Positions 1-14,300 of a DNA stretch of 64,000 nucleotides are shown in pieces. The position numbers were made by a program, and so were the translations under genes. This stretch comes from Dipetalonema caudispina. Taxonomy: Eukaryota; Nematoda; Chromadorea; Rhabditida; Onchocercidae. The stretch lies in the NCBI GenBank assembly GCA_013365325.1, contig JABVXV010000017.1, positions 434,001-498,000 of the forward strand. The letters are read 5' to 3'. How positions within the stretch are numbered: the stretch's first letter is position 1; each line of letters opens with the position of its first letter. Below the pieces are notes generated by a model. It had not been told where the DNA came from, did no database searches, and saw only the letters and a list, made by a program, of their open reading frames with translations.

Positions 1-2315
1 CTATTTTCTTTGCGATGTGGGTTCTTTTTCTTGATTAATATGATAAAAATTAAGGTGATATACTTCATGAACTGTTTGATGTTTCGGGCCGAGATTATGA
101 GACTTCTCGATTCGAGTTAGGCCGTGATCAAAGGTGGGAAGGTTTTCTTTCCTTTCAAAAAGATAAGCACAGACACACTATTGAAACGAAAAGGGGGAAG
201 AGCATAAAAGATTCATCACGTGTCGGTGTTTACGTAGAGAGTCAGCATCTCTCTGATATCTTGAAATAACAGGGTATGAAATCCTGCCAACTGAGTGCTT
301 TCATCTTGTGGCGTAACGTATTTCCCAGAATGAAAGAAAGAATCATCGCTACGCTGAAAAATCTTCTGCAATGTTTTATGATTATGCGGGTTTAAAGCTA
401 CTGTAAATAAAGAGAGTCTTGAAAGGAGTCACTGTTTACGGTCGTGCGATTTATCCTGGGAGGCGAACGTAAGTCTTGGTGTGGGTGAGCTTTTATTGAC
501 GTGCGTGTGCGTGAGATGGGCAATTCTTCTTTTTAGCTTTCATGATTAGGTAGTGGAGTGTTGTTATTGGGATTTATTCATTAAGTAGTTATTGTTGAGG
601 TTTATGTGGGATTTTGGGATGTTATGGCTGTCACCTGAAATGTTCAAAGTTTGTTGAAAAGAGAGAGAGAGAAAAGAAAGCAGCTCTTAATATCTATAGA
701 GGTAATTGAGGAAGTTCGTTATCTCAAATTTCTAAACAGAAGTATTTGTCGTGAAATGTGTGTGGTAGGAAGATGTCCGAGGTTAACGTATATGCAACAG
801 CTAGCAGATCCTTTCCTTGGACATTTCGTTGATTTTCTTCATCTCTCTCTGCAGAAGATGCCTCACTCCACTCCACTGTTCGTACATTTGATTTCATAGC
901 GACGTCGTTTGATATAGATACGGTTCGCGAAGTGAGCTTAAACTGTTTCCTCAGTGTATCTTATGATGGATATTTCGAATCTAATTGACTGAATTATTCA
1001 GCGGAACAGAGAAAATCATACCTTTGCTTTAATATTTAGCTTGTGGCTTCTCAAATTCCTTTTGGTTTCCATTTAATGTTTAGTTTCTTAAGTAATTGCA
1101 TGGTTGCATATTAAATTTCAAAGATAATTGTGAAATTGCTGAAGATAGGCTGAACTTTTGTGGTATGGGAGCTCGGAGATTGTTAATATAATGATGTTGC
1201 AAGAAGATTTGATGGTACCTGGAACAGTAGCAAATTTCGATTCCTGGACTCATTAAATAAACCTATAACTTTCTGTTACATTCTAGTTCTTTTATCTTCT
1301 TGACTCAGCAAAATGATCTTCATAAACGAATTTGCTGGGACGTACGCGCAATTTCATTGAGATACGAAACAAAGAAAATGTTGACCATTGCAGATAATGT
1401 GACGTTCTACACTATATAATTGTCATCGTAGGTTAATTCATTGATTTTCATAATTTTCAGGATGTAATCAGTGGATATTTCATCAGTAAGTTGGGTGGAG
1501 AACTTCATCAAACATATTATTGGATAGCATTACCGAGTGGAGCTTTCCGATCCTCTGCAACACTCTTTTCTGTTCACTTTGAAGTATGTCCACATTCTCT
1601 AATTTTTGTAATTAATTCGGATCACCATTATATGTATGATTTGGATTGTCCTCACTTGATGGTGTTTGTAGTTCAACTGGCAAATACAAGCCTTTCAGAT
1701 GAAAAGAGTAAATTAATCGCACCATGATCAAAAAAGTAAATAGGTATATCAGTAACTGCATTTCTCGAGTCAGAAAATGTTTTCAGCGCATTATTTCTAC
1801 TAGTAGTTGCTTACTGAACAACTGCACAGTTTTGTATTGTGTTTACCGGTGTACAAATGAAATTATTAATTTCAAGCAAACATTTTGAATTGTAAATAAA
1901 TGACCATTACGGGAATTTCGGAGCAAGCTCACACTTGATAATACGAGGACATATAGCGTTTTTTACGTATCTAATTTCATGCGTATATGATAGGAGTTTA
2001 ATTGTGGTGAATCGAAGCAAGAAACCCTGCGTCAGATTCTTTCACAGAATACTTCATAGTAAGATGGCAACTGGAAGAAGTGTAATTTTCTTTCAACTGC
2101 TTTGCGAAACTTATTGTTATAAAGTAAAGGAACATCGTTTTATTGAAATATGGAAGTGACGGTTGATGTAGTAGGGAAAGGTGGATTGACTGGGAAATCA
2201 GAGGAAAACCATACCAATTTTTAAAGCAGTTTTGATATATATTCCTCAAGTGTTGCACTTTTTTATATTAAATAATTGCGTTGCAGTGAAGCATTCAGGG
2301 TTCTGTTTTTTGTAG
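1..2315. other. 5' flank and probable 5'UTR/promoter region of the zinc-finger gene
   Basis: I see no convincing coding exon here. A strong splice donor (GAAC before GTAAGT, near 467-468) and a short acceptor-donor pair (TTTTCAG before about 1462, CA before GTAAGT near 1486) on the plus strand could mark non-coding leader exons of the zinc-finger gene whose first ATG is at 2332. A palindromic CACGTG E-box lies near 218-223. Short open frames at 651-899 and 1491-1727 show no recognisable domain. Promoter position is inferred, not demonstrated. Confidence 0.35.
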
Positions 2316-2331
2316 ATCAAACTTGGGTGTA

Positions 2332-5300
2332 ATGTTGAATCAGTCGTCGTCTTCTTCTACTAAAAATTACATTGATGTTTGTGGCGAGATTAGCGAATGT
2401 AATAGCACTGCAGCTTCGCAGCAGCGTCTTCTTAGTGGTGGTACTGGTTCCAGACAGTTGAAGCAAGAGGAGCCAATCGCTGCTGCTACCAGTGTTTGTG
2501 CAATTACCAATGATACACCTAATATGAGCACTCATGATGAGGTTCTTTTTTAAAATTTAATTTCCGAGTGCTTTTTCTTCGGTTTATGTGTTGGTTTGCT
2601 TTCCTAATTTGACTGTTGCCGAAACTTGGAATGTCTTTGATGACGTAGAATGTCGCAGTCTTGGTTTTATCCAATAATGGATGAATTTAGTGATGATTGG
2701 ATGGGGAATATTTAGACTTCATTGTGAAAATAACATTAAATAAACTGTTATATTAGAAAGAAAGCATTGTGATAATATTTTGCCAGAATATGTACCAATT
2801 CGAGGAAATTTCAGGCTGGTTGCATGGCCAGTCTATTTCAGACCCCCCCTTGGGCATCAATGGCTATTCTTCCGCCACATAATTTAGCCCAGCAGCAGGG
2901 AGGTGTCACGCGAGAAGTTGTTGGAAGTACAAATCATCCACTGGCAATGCGTTATTCAAGTTTTGATGGGACTGCTGCTGCTGCGGCTGCGAAAGATCCT
3001 ATGAATCCGATGAATGCACCTCTTTATCAAGTTAGTATTTATCCTAGTGTTGTATGCCAAATGTTTATAAGTTTATGCTATGGGTAGATCGAAATTAAAG
3101 ACTGAAAATGATTATGGGAAGGACCACACCTTCCAGATTTCTTGAATGAGATTATTTGAGATGGCGCATTTTGCATCCCATATCGTCAATAACTGTATGC
3201 ATTCCGCGCATAATCTGGAGTATTTTTGGATAGAAAATTGCAAACATTTTGATATATTTAAAGTAAAGGGATGTTTTCATCTCTGGATCGAAGTGCGTTT
3301 ATCGATTATTAATGCCATTATACTTAGTTGCCAAACGTTTTATTTATGCCAGTTAAGGACATTGTGTGGTATAACGCGTACGCCATTCAGAATAGTGCAT
3401 TATCCCCTTATTTTTTTGTGGAGTAATGTACCGATAAAGGTGTGTAGTCACTGATGCAGTAAATAATAAAGAAAATTCTAAAAGTGTTCGTATTTTGTAA
3501 AAAAGATAATTATTATAAATTTTTCAAATTTTTTTTCTAACTTTTAATTTCTCTCATGTTCCTGAGTTTCATAGATATTAAAACCCTTTTTTCTGCTATG
3601 TTCATGAAATGGAATTTTACCGATAAGCAGGAAGGTGGGTGGGAACAGGTTCGATATTTTCTTGGCTGCACAAACCAAATTATTGATTTATCATATTGCA
3701 TTTGCAATTTTTAAATTCAAAGTAGAAAAGAATTCCCGCTGAAAAAGTTATCCGTCTTATTCACATATTTAAATCCTCATTATATGTATCTTTACATTTG
3801 TTGCTGCATTTGCACCCCAACGAAGGATGTTTTACACGCCACATGCCGCTGCTGCTTACATGCTGTTAGGTATTATCGATGGTATAGTACAATAGAATTG
3901 CTGGACTGTGAATTGTTCCACGTTATTACGCACTGCGATTACTATTCTTAATTTGCCAATCTCCTTAGTGTATTATTTTGATTCCGTTGATTCTTCAACG
4001 TTGATGATGCCTGCAAAATGTTTTGTGTGTTAAATTATAATGAAGGAAGAGACTTCCTTCATTATAACTCAACATACTCCCATACCATATTTTCAAAGCG
4101 AAAATTAAGTCAAGCGTTAGCCATGAAAGTTTGATTGTCTGCCAAGGGCAGAATTTTCCTCTTCTCTTTTTCATTTTCCTTTTCTGTAAGGTGGCTGTTT
4201 TTAACGGACATTGCAATCAATTTGAGCCTTCTTTTAGCCGCATTTCGACTTTGGTTTTTAAGATACTTATTTTACCACTATGAAATAGTGATAAAATGAG
4301 TCATTGATTAACTGCGTTGTTATCGTTTCTCTCTACCTGACCGCGCTGACTTCGCATGTTTTGATCCCATGATTCTAATTTCTAATGATGAGATTCGTCA
4401 GGTAGTTCTATCAATACTTAATATTGCTGCCATCGATTTACACTTACTTTTCCGTAGAAATTTTCGAGAAATTTCACGGCTGATTGCTTTTTTAAACTGG
4501 ATTTTTCGATGAAGAAACAAGAATGGAGAGTGAATGCATCTGCAAAAATCCTAGGAATTTGGAAATCGTTATAGCTGGATTTTTCATATCTTGTTCTACA
4601 TTTGAATAAGCGATGCATATTTCAAAGCACTGGATCGTTCACACATGATGGATAGGGAGCAGAAATGTTTAAAATACAATCTATTCAAATTATAAATTGT
4701 TGATTTATAGTTTATAAATTTATGATTTTTTTCTTAATTAAATGATTTTTCAACGATATCGACTGTATTTGATGGGAGTAGAGGTAGTCTTATTTCACGT
4801 TTTAGGACACTGTAATTTGTACTTTTTCGAATGCCGGAATTTTTTTCCTGCAAACAATACTCAGCTCTTATGAAGACAAGTACTGCAAAAAAAATGAAAC
4901 AGTTTAAATGGAGCAAAAATTAATGAGGAAAAAGTTAGAAATCACATATATGCTTTTTTAGATATCTAATAGAATTTCCCTGTTTCGTCTCCTAATTTTC
5001 CCTTTGCTTTCTTCTACGGTAATCCTTGTTAGATCCTTTTTTTCAATCTGGCTTTCATTGTGTTGATCGGTTTTTCGATTTTTGCCTAGTCGACGTTTAA
5101 AAATCATCTGGTGAAAGGAAGCCGTTGAACGTAATGGAAAATGTCATAGTTCTTGTTTCGGAGTGATGTGTATCCGCCATATCGCGCATACTCATTATTC
5201 GAGCTGTATTTCTTCACATCTTGTTTCTCTTTTTCACTCATTATCCCACATGTACGGAGGGTGCAACACCCACATTTCTATACCCTCTTCTATTTTGGTT

Positions 5301-8300
5301 TTTTTTTTTTTTTTGTTTTTTTTTGCGACAGCGATTGGAACTGAACGTTGAGTTTTTTCCCATCCTCCAATTTTTTTTCCAGCCATTCCCATTTCTCTGT
5401 CTTCCTTTTTCGCCATTTTTTTTCTTTTTTTTTTTTCATCTGTATTGAATACTGATTTAGGAAATTTCTTATATGTATGCGTAGTGATATATCCATATAT
5501 TTTCCACAAATATACATCTATAGGTAGATGATGGCGAAGGTCGCAGAAGCCAGATTTTCGTGGGTGTAGAGCTTTAATGAAAATCAGTCCAGCATTATTT
5601 GAAGAGATTGCTGTTTGAGTATATTTAAGCTTTCGTCTATCTTATCTCATTATTTCTTTTTGCTGTGCACTTTATGTGTACTCCAATTATAACATTTATG
5701 ATTGATGGTGCTTCTTGATTCCTCTGATAATATGCCTTCCCACCTTTAATTTGCTTGTCATTTTTTGTAGGACATTGTTACATTTTTATCTTTTCTATTC
5801 GAAATTCTCGTTCAAACTCATCTATAAATGAGATACTGATACGTCTTCCAAAATTGTTGAAGAGCGACCTTCTTAATGTTGGTTTGTTACAGCCTTCACC
5901 AGTATATAGTCATTCTGCTCGTTCTGCTACTTCTCCCGCGTAGTTCGAATGCAAGGGTCTTTTCATCACATTTGTTATTTCATGTATTAATTTTATCAAG
6001 CTGCGTTTTGATATATTGGAATTAATAACTACAGTTTCCGAATCGAGTTCATGTTCTTTGTTCCGAATCATTTCAAGGTTTCCACTGTATTGGAACTACT
6101 CACCATACTTGCATTGATTATATTCTTGCATTCTATGGAAGTGAATTTATCAGAAGGACTTTTAAATCCTCTCGAAATAGACAGAACAGTACGAATAGGT
6201 AACTAGATGGGTAGGTGTATCTTTTTCAGTCTACTCTTTGCAGTACTGAAAAAAATCATAAAAATAGACTGCATCATTGAGTCTAATGTACCTGAGTAAA
6301 TGATAGTTGTCATGCGGTTGGTTTTGTGACAGGTTATAAAAGATGTAAACGCTGCAGGTTTCTCTTTCTCTCTGTCTCTCTCTTTCTCTTGGTTGTTGTA
6401 CTCCTTGGTGTGAAAATGTCCATTTTTTGTGTTTGAAAGGAGGAGAAGTAAGAAAAAACTATCATTGCGAAAGTTTGAAAGAAGTTCGATTGGCCGATCA
6501 GCAGTTTCAGTAGTTTGCTGATTTTCGCACGAGGAAAGAGAGTGTTTTGTTTACAACGGCAGCAAGGAAGTGTGTTGGAATCAAATTTCTTGAACGGAAC
6601 GTTAAAAAAAGGATTCATGCCCAGGATAAAGTACAACAATAGCTGTTAAAGTTTGTTGTACTTTTCGGGATACTTTCGAAAGAGTCAAAATTCTCCCATG
6701 AATATGTAGCTAAAGGGGCTACGTTGCTGAATTAGAGAACTACTGCTGGAGATTCTATACAAACAAGGAAGCATTTTTTTCAGTAAGTTTCCTACTATTT
6801 TTGTTTCGAAATATGAATGCTTCGCGGAATAGTTATCGGTTATAATATCGAACTCCATTATAGCTGAGTTGGAAGTCAGTAGGTAGACACTATGTAAAAT
6901 TTGAATCGAGGTAGGGAATTTTGGGTAATCGCCGGTTATACTTCCTCTCCTACTTCTGCAACCGCTGCCTAATTAGTCAGAAACAAAAGATAAGGGTTTA
7001 TAGATTCAATAAGTCAAAGGAACGAAATGTTGAATTTTTTGCTTCTGTAACGACTGTGCGAGGGTTTAACAAATATAGTGTCAATTTTTTGAGGACCAAA
7101 TATTATTCGCGCTTCACAATTATCGCAACCTTTCATGCTGTTTTGATTAACGCATGTCGCTTTAGTATCTTTCTCCTTAACATGTATGTCATTATTAACT
7201 ATCAATAAATAATGACTGCCTGTAATTTTCTTTATGATCATATCAGCAGTTCTCTTGCCAATCCTTTTTTTATCTCCTTAATTCTACATGCATCAAATTA
7301 CTGGCAATTTCTACAGTTTATCTTTTCATATGAGTTTGAACAACTCTCTCAAGTTTGATCCAAATATGAATTAAACGGAATACCTTAGTGCAAAACGGCG
7401 TGAATAGTATTACTTCAATCAAGTTATGACTTTAATATGTTGGGTTGCATCGTGTTTCCTTCCGTCGTATTTGTCGCAAGAACAGTTTGTTTTTCAGTGC
7501 ATCACACTTGATATTAGTGAACGCTAACGGATGCGAAACGCATAGCTATTCCAGGTTACTGATTCGACTGTGTCGTTTTCGAATGGTACGTTTTGTGTAT
7601 CACTGGCAGTTCGATTGTCGTATAAGTCACCATATTTCTTCAGTATGTAACCCGACACACCATTAAGCAAGCCTCTATCCTGTTATCTAATGTTGGATAT
7701 CGTGGTGGATATTTACCTACTTCATCTCTTAATCTGCTGTCTAAATCAAGCTTAAAGGATGCCAGCCATCTGCGTTATCTTTATTTCTTAACCTTCGTAT
7801 TTTTTGCTTTTGGCCTAAAATATTATACTGTTTTTTTAGAGAGGAAGTAATTTTTGATTCATGGGAAATAGGATATTTCATGTAAATAAAACCTCTCGAA
7901 GGAATATTTGAATGGAACCGGACTGGCAGGATATTTTTCTCTTTAATTAAATATGTACCATCAGATGCGGAGAGCTTAGTTGTCCTCGATTTGCATTCAC
8001 TGGTCTCTTGCTTTTTTTCCTCTCAGTTACATTTTTTCAATTCAAAAGTGCCAGCTTTTACGGTACAGTGATGCACTACCGGTCTATATCATTTAGATTT
8101 GCTTTCATGCATGTTTTACTTGTTAGAAAAAGAGCATAGATAATGTTATTCATTTTTATCCACCTGATGTTTTGTGAGGTAGCCTGGAAATATGTGCTTC
8201 CATCTCAGTTTATTAATATTATTTGCTTGCCGATATACTCTATGAAGCACGACAGATTTTTTATCCTTATATTGTCATAGAAAATCCATCTATTATTTAT

Positions 8301-11300
8301 TTGAAACAATTGGCGAGCAATTTTTGATCTCTTTCTTACTTCCCCTTTTTCATTTCAAGAAATGAGAATTTCCTCGGTTTTGTTTTGCAACAAATTTTAA
8401 TTCTCTTTGAAAATTTGAGCTATGAGTCTTTTCAGTGGTGGAAAAATTGTTAAAATTCGTTTTTCTTCAAAAAAAGTGGGGAAAAAAGTTTTTTTTTTGA
8501 AAAACGTCATTGCAATTTCTTCATTCATATTTTAGAAGTTGTGGTTGTTATTGTCACTGGTTTTTGCTTCTTGGTGTGGGTAGTGGCATATTTTTTTGAA
8601 AATTTCCTTTTTTGTTACCATAAATGGAGCAGGGCCTGATCCATCTTGTCAGAAGTTTTCCTTGCATCAATTGAAATATGTTTCAAAAAACACTCCATGT
8701 TATAGCGGACCACAGTACAGCTGGAAAATTTTCCATTCATTTCCACAATTCAATCATGCCGTGTGTTCTAGCTACAGCTCTTTTGCCATTCCTTTGCTTA
8801 CTTTCAGAAAAAAAAGAAACAAAGCAGGGTGAGAGGTAGCACTTTTTACCCTCCCCGTCCTCTTCTCCCCCTCCCTCGCCTTCCCACAAAAAGCTCTCCA
8901 ATACAAAAGCAAGCTCTTCCAGACTTTTTCTTTTCCTCTCTCTCTTCCCTTCCTTTTTGCTATCCTCTCTTCAGTCCTTGTCGCGTGTAGCACATCTCGA
9001 CTACATTTCTGCCGTTCCTTACAACAATCTTCTTTTTAAAATTTTTATGCAAATTTGCTATAAAAGCTCTTGGGCAGGTCCTACTCAGTCCCACTTTTGC
9101 AACTCTCTTCTTCATTAAGGCTGTCTTTCATCGGTTCGAAATATTTCGTTCAGATGATATCTTTTGATAAATCTTTTGATTCTTCACGAACTTTCAGAAT
9201 AAGAGGGTATTGTCCTGACAACAGTCTAATCAGCTGATAGTTGAGAGAGTGTGAAATGGGATGTTGACCAGAACCCTCGAAAGATTAGTTGATGTGGTAC
9301 CATCGAGCGTGCAGCGTAACAAAACGACACGCTGCAATGGGATGGTGCTGGTACACTACATTAAAGGAGAATCTGCTCTACTCGGAAGGTTTTTTCTAGA
9401 AAGGATGGGTTGACGCGGACAGGCGGGCTGAAACAGGGTAGGTTACCGTGTCTGATGGATTTTTTTCTCCACAACTGGACTGAAAATAAAAGTTAGGATT
9501 AAATTTTGAAATATTTTCAGTTTCAAGATTTGGATATGATAGCAAGTATAGTGGCGAAGGAACAAGCACTATTGAAGATGAATACAGCAGCGGCAGCATC
9601 GAGCACTGCAGAACATGGTCGTTTAGCAGGTTTTGCTATACCGAATCGCGCACATACTCAGGTTATAGTTAACGGGTATGTATCATGATTACGATGTCTT
9701 TTTTCCATATCGCAGTGCTTATAAAAGTAATGTATTATGCTAGCAATGATTAGTCTTTTTTTTTACAATTTCTACGTCTGATTTACATTCAATATGCGGA
9801 AAATATCCGAAAACTCATAGAGCCATATTTATCAAAATTTTCTTCGACTTTCCAGTTCTCGATTATCTTGTGTATGCATGCACTTAAGATCTTAAATTTT
9901 GCATTTATCCTTCTCTCTCCTTTCAAAAATACTAACAAAATAGGTTTAATTCCAGAGCACGAGAGAATATGTCATCACCAAGCGAAATGTCACCAACTTC
10001 ATGCTCTCCATCATCATCCGACACATTACAGAGCACCCAAGGGGGGACCAGTACTGCAATTCATGCACATAATGAACATCCCGGCCCAGAAGACACTGCA
10101 CCCAAAAGTGGAAATGGTTAGTAAACACTTATTGTTTTCCCAACAGTTCGTCGTGCTGCTTTTAAAAGATATGAGCGCAACCAATCCTTAGAATACGTAC
10201 ATTTTGCAACTTCAATTAAAACATTTGTTTTTGGAAGAAGAAAAAAGTGATTTTTTTATCAGTTATATGAAGATAGGAACAGTGGATTCATAAATGTCCA
10301 GTCTCTCGAACATTTTGGTTATATGAATAAGCACATGAGGTGCAACATTTGAGAATCCCTTCTTTTGTCTTGAATTTTATTGATTCGTTTACTTCTATAA
10401 AAGATATGCATTATCCAGCGGTTCCCAGATATTCTGTTGTCATTTTCAAAATTCAGTTATTGACTTGTCATTTTCAGAGTCACCTGTGGATGTAACGAGC
10501 CTCATGAAAGGTACTTCCTTATTTGTTTAAAACTTTTACGTAGCATTCTGATTCATATTCACTTAGTATCATATCTACCGAAGCCGGTGATATGGATTTG
10601 TGCTGAGGAAATAAATTGGATGTGGGCTATTTATTCGGTGTAAGTCATTTGAATGGAAAATTAGACAACAATGATCTAGCGTCGTTTATGTCTATTAACC
10701 AGGTAGTGCTATCGGCCACCGTAGTAAGTAAACATATTGTCTGCGTCGTTTAAACTTTCTAAAAAGTATTCCTGGTGATTTTTATTGATCAGGAAAGCAA
10801 AAATGTGTATAAGGAAATAATGAATATGTTTTAATTGCTCTCGTGGCAACTTAGGGTAACGACACTGTAAACTAAGTCGCATAAAGTTAGAATGAACGAA
10901 TTTCAGGCTCGTTCAGTCTTGCTTATCAGCAGCATAGCTTAGGACCAAGTAATAGTTCTCAGCAGCAGCAAGCAAGTAGTTCACGAGAAAGCAATGTTCA
11001 AAGCGGTACCACAACGCTTCGTTCTAGGCATCGCTCGAGCCACCACGATGGCCTTATCAAATGCCATTATTGTCCTAAGAAGTGGGCCGATCAAGCTGTG
11101 GTTTGTTTTTCGACAAAAAGTCGGTAATATATAGGTAGTTCGGAATTGAAGGAGTTTTTTATAGAATACGAGATCAGTGAAATTTTGAATTTGGGCTTAA
11201 AAATCCAAATTTTAAATATGCCACGGCACGTTTAGCAGATAGCCTGGACGCTAGTCGGTATTTCCACTGTTAAAGACTTTGTCCTTCAGATGTCGCAAAT

Positions 11301-14300
11301 ATTTAAAATACGTCTTGCAATGATAAAGATCCTTCTCTTTCTCTTGAATTTTGGCTTCACAATGTTCATCACTGATGAAAATGTATTTTATGTACTGGAT
11401 GTTATCTTTCTTACCTTTTTATTATGTAAAAAATTGACTTCAAGCCGATCAATGTGAAATAAGCGACAGTTAAACATCGAAAGTAATTTTTTATCTGGAG
11501 AAAAACACTGACTTTATTTCAGTTTCCCGGACTTCATGTTCCTTCTTCATCTACATCTTGGATCCTTCTCTCCGATTCTGTATTTGCTATTAAACTATTC
11601 TCTGACGATATTTAAAGCATCTACAATTCTGTCTTGTCTATCTTCAAAATATTTCAATAAATGAGTGTCACTCATAATCATTGCTCTAGAGGCCTTGAGA
11701 AATCTGTTAATATATCTCATTTAATATTCGAGATTACTGGTCGGTCATAGATCACTTAAACTTACGTTGTTAAATTATTAGTTTCGGAGGGCTTTTCAGT
11801 TCGCTGCAAAATCTCCTTTAACTATTGGTTTGCTTTTTCTGGTGCTTCATCTATCGTTATTATCGGCTATTGGTGATGATATCTCACCTTTTTGTTTATA
11901 TTTCTTGTGTTATTTCACAGTCTCTCATAAATGGATTATAATGTTATGTCAGCGCAAGGAATAGATTGTTTTAGTTTTAGATATCAAATCAGAATGATGG
12001 CTAAGTGGATCACTGTTTATTTCGAGTTTTAGGGAAACCAGATTAAACAAACCACTTGGTGTTAGGCTAAGTCCAACAAAGAATAATTTGCTAAAATTAA
12101 ATGAAATCGTTTGATATTCTTTATCGTCTCTTCTCATTATATGTCTATACATAGTGGAGAATACAGCTGATTTGACTATGTAATTGTTGGCTTCATTTTT
12201 TGACCAATCATGTTCCTTGGGTCGTCGAAAATAGAATTGGCATGGCATATAATCGTCGATAATTATCGCAGCCGTACTATCAAAACGATCTCAGTAGAGT
12301 GATGCTGAGAATATTGTTATTAATCTCACATTTGCAAAGAACTTGTAAGCATCCTGCACAACCTGCAGATGTGACATCTTCTATTGACGACAGAATAAGT
12401 GACAAATTATTCTTTAGCATAAACGAGATTTTCTTTGTACTTCACTATGTTGTCGCGAATATATCTCTGGATGAGAAATAACTTTTTTGGATCAAGAGTC
12501 CTTTCTTGGTTTTTCTCCTTGTACTTAACAAGCAGTGTCGTTCATACATCATCATGGTTGACTGATGACGAATAACTGTGAAAGTAACAAGGTTGAGGGA
12601 ATCTGCGTTGCAAACCCGATATGCTCTGACAATCATATTGATTTTCGTGCTTTGACAAAATTCGTACACAGCGTCTTCGAATGTGCATGATATTCCACGA
12701 CGGTTGTCCGTGAAGCCAGGACTAGTTGATCATTATATGTGGCAGATACTGTTTGGCGTTCTTTTTTTCTTGAAAGCCGTATTGGATCGCTCAGATTTAT
12801 TGTGGTGATTTCCAGTCATATGAGGTTTCTCGAAACATTATTCGACTTTTAGTGTAGAACGTTTCCGCTGTTTGAAGAGAGTTTATTTTGTTGAGTATTC
12901 TTCGATGAAAGGAAAGAACTTGATTGAGATTGAGATGTCAGGAAACGGAGTAACAGAATGTGCTTTCAACTAAGAAAGATTCAGTGGGACAGGATAGTCC
13001 TCAGATGTAAGCTATTAAACTATTTATTTAAAACATATGACCTGGCATCTCATCACATATGAAATGACGTCGGTCAAGTACTGGTGAGAAGGCAGAAAAT
13101 GTTCAATGAACTTGTAGTGGATAATTCTGCTTTGTTTGAGTAATGAAAGCTAAGTAGTCGAAGCTACTTAGAGCTCTCCAAAGATCAATTTATTGGAGTT
13201 GTTGAACCATTAATTTAGTAATGCTTTATAGGGAAACCAAATTACGGATATGTGCAAAATACATAGGTTGCTATTACTATGTCATTGTTGAATTTTCTGT
13301 TTAAATTCCAATTAGATCTCAAAATTCAAAGTGTATTGTTTCAGTTAGACGTCGTAGTTTCAACGTATCCAGAACTTAATTTGCTGTAATGCACCATCTT
13401 GCATACAGAAATATTTGTGCACTTATCCTAGCGTGAACAGGCAAGTAGTCGAAAACTATTTGAAATGTTAGACGTAACCTAATATTGTAACGTAGAGTGC
13501 ATTCTTCATAGAAGCCATTTACTTTAAAACTTTTTATGATTAGCTCAATCTTTCCATAGATCGTGAACAGAGTGTTGTCTACATATCATATGATGTGATA
13601 TTAGTTTCCACTGCGCAAACAGGATTCGCAATATAATTCCAGGATGTTCATCTTAAATTTTGTCTTCCTTTTTTTGGATATCCAAAAAATTTGTTGATGT
13701 TTTGTACTTTTTGTAATTCTTGCCATCTGAATAGTCCGGAAAATTGGGAGAAGAGATTAAAAGAGAGGGAGGAAGGAAGAACGCACATATATTCGTTGAT
13801 CAATATGCAAACTTTACAGATTTAAGCTATTTTTCAGTTTCCTTAAATATTTGCAGCAAATGGAAAGTCGAAGTATCACTCCACTGACCAGTCGTATTTC
13901 ATGATTTCCCTATAACAACTATACATTCAATAGTGTGTGGTGCAATAATACAATAGGTGCAGTAGAATCTTGGCCACGATTAACATAGTCACCAAGAAAT
14001 ATTTTATAGAAATAATGTGTTTTAACTTCTTACTATAATCTTTCCTATATTTTTATTTGAATAGTCGAGTCTTCTAAAGTTATTTTAGATCCTCTATTTT
14101 CCAAGTATTCATATATCTTGAATTAATTGATTTAACTTTCATTTGATACAGAAGTCTTGTAAACAAAAAGTATGTGGCGGTGGGACGCTAATCGTTTAAT
14201 TAATTGAAAAAAAAAAACAGACAGCGTTTATTAGCGTTGTTCGTAGGAAGCATCAGGACTTCCCTAAAGTTCCTACTTTATGATCATAATTTATACTATA

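Larger units (their letters stand above)
3031..9520 (+). other. long intron 2 of the zinc-finger gene
   Basis: A 6.5-kb intron. It contains T-rich tracts (about 5299-5325 and 5418-5437), a perfect short-loop hairpin (4035-4067), a pyrimidine-rich stretch (about 8850-8960), a TATA-like box (9059-9066) and a candidate alternative terminal exon (5893-5943). Several short open frames on both strands (for example 6334-6639 and 6921-7208) have no recognisable domain. Confidence 0.5.

Noticed and set aside
5153..5517. Several overlapping open frames on both strands
   Set aside because: They come from poly-T/poly-A tracts and code low-complexity Phe- or Lys-rich strings.
11949..12248. 99-codon minus-strand open frame just downstream of the PP1 relic
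   Set aside because: I tried to read it as the C-terminus of the PP1 relic, but that domain's last conserved block ends near 12490 and this frame shows no PP1 similarity.
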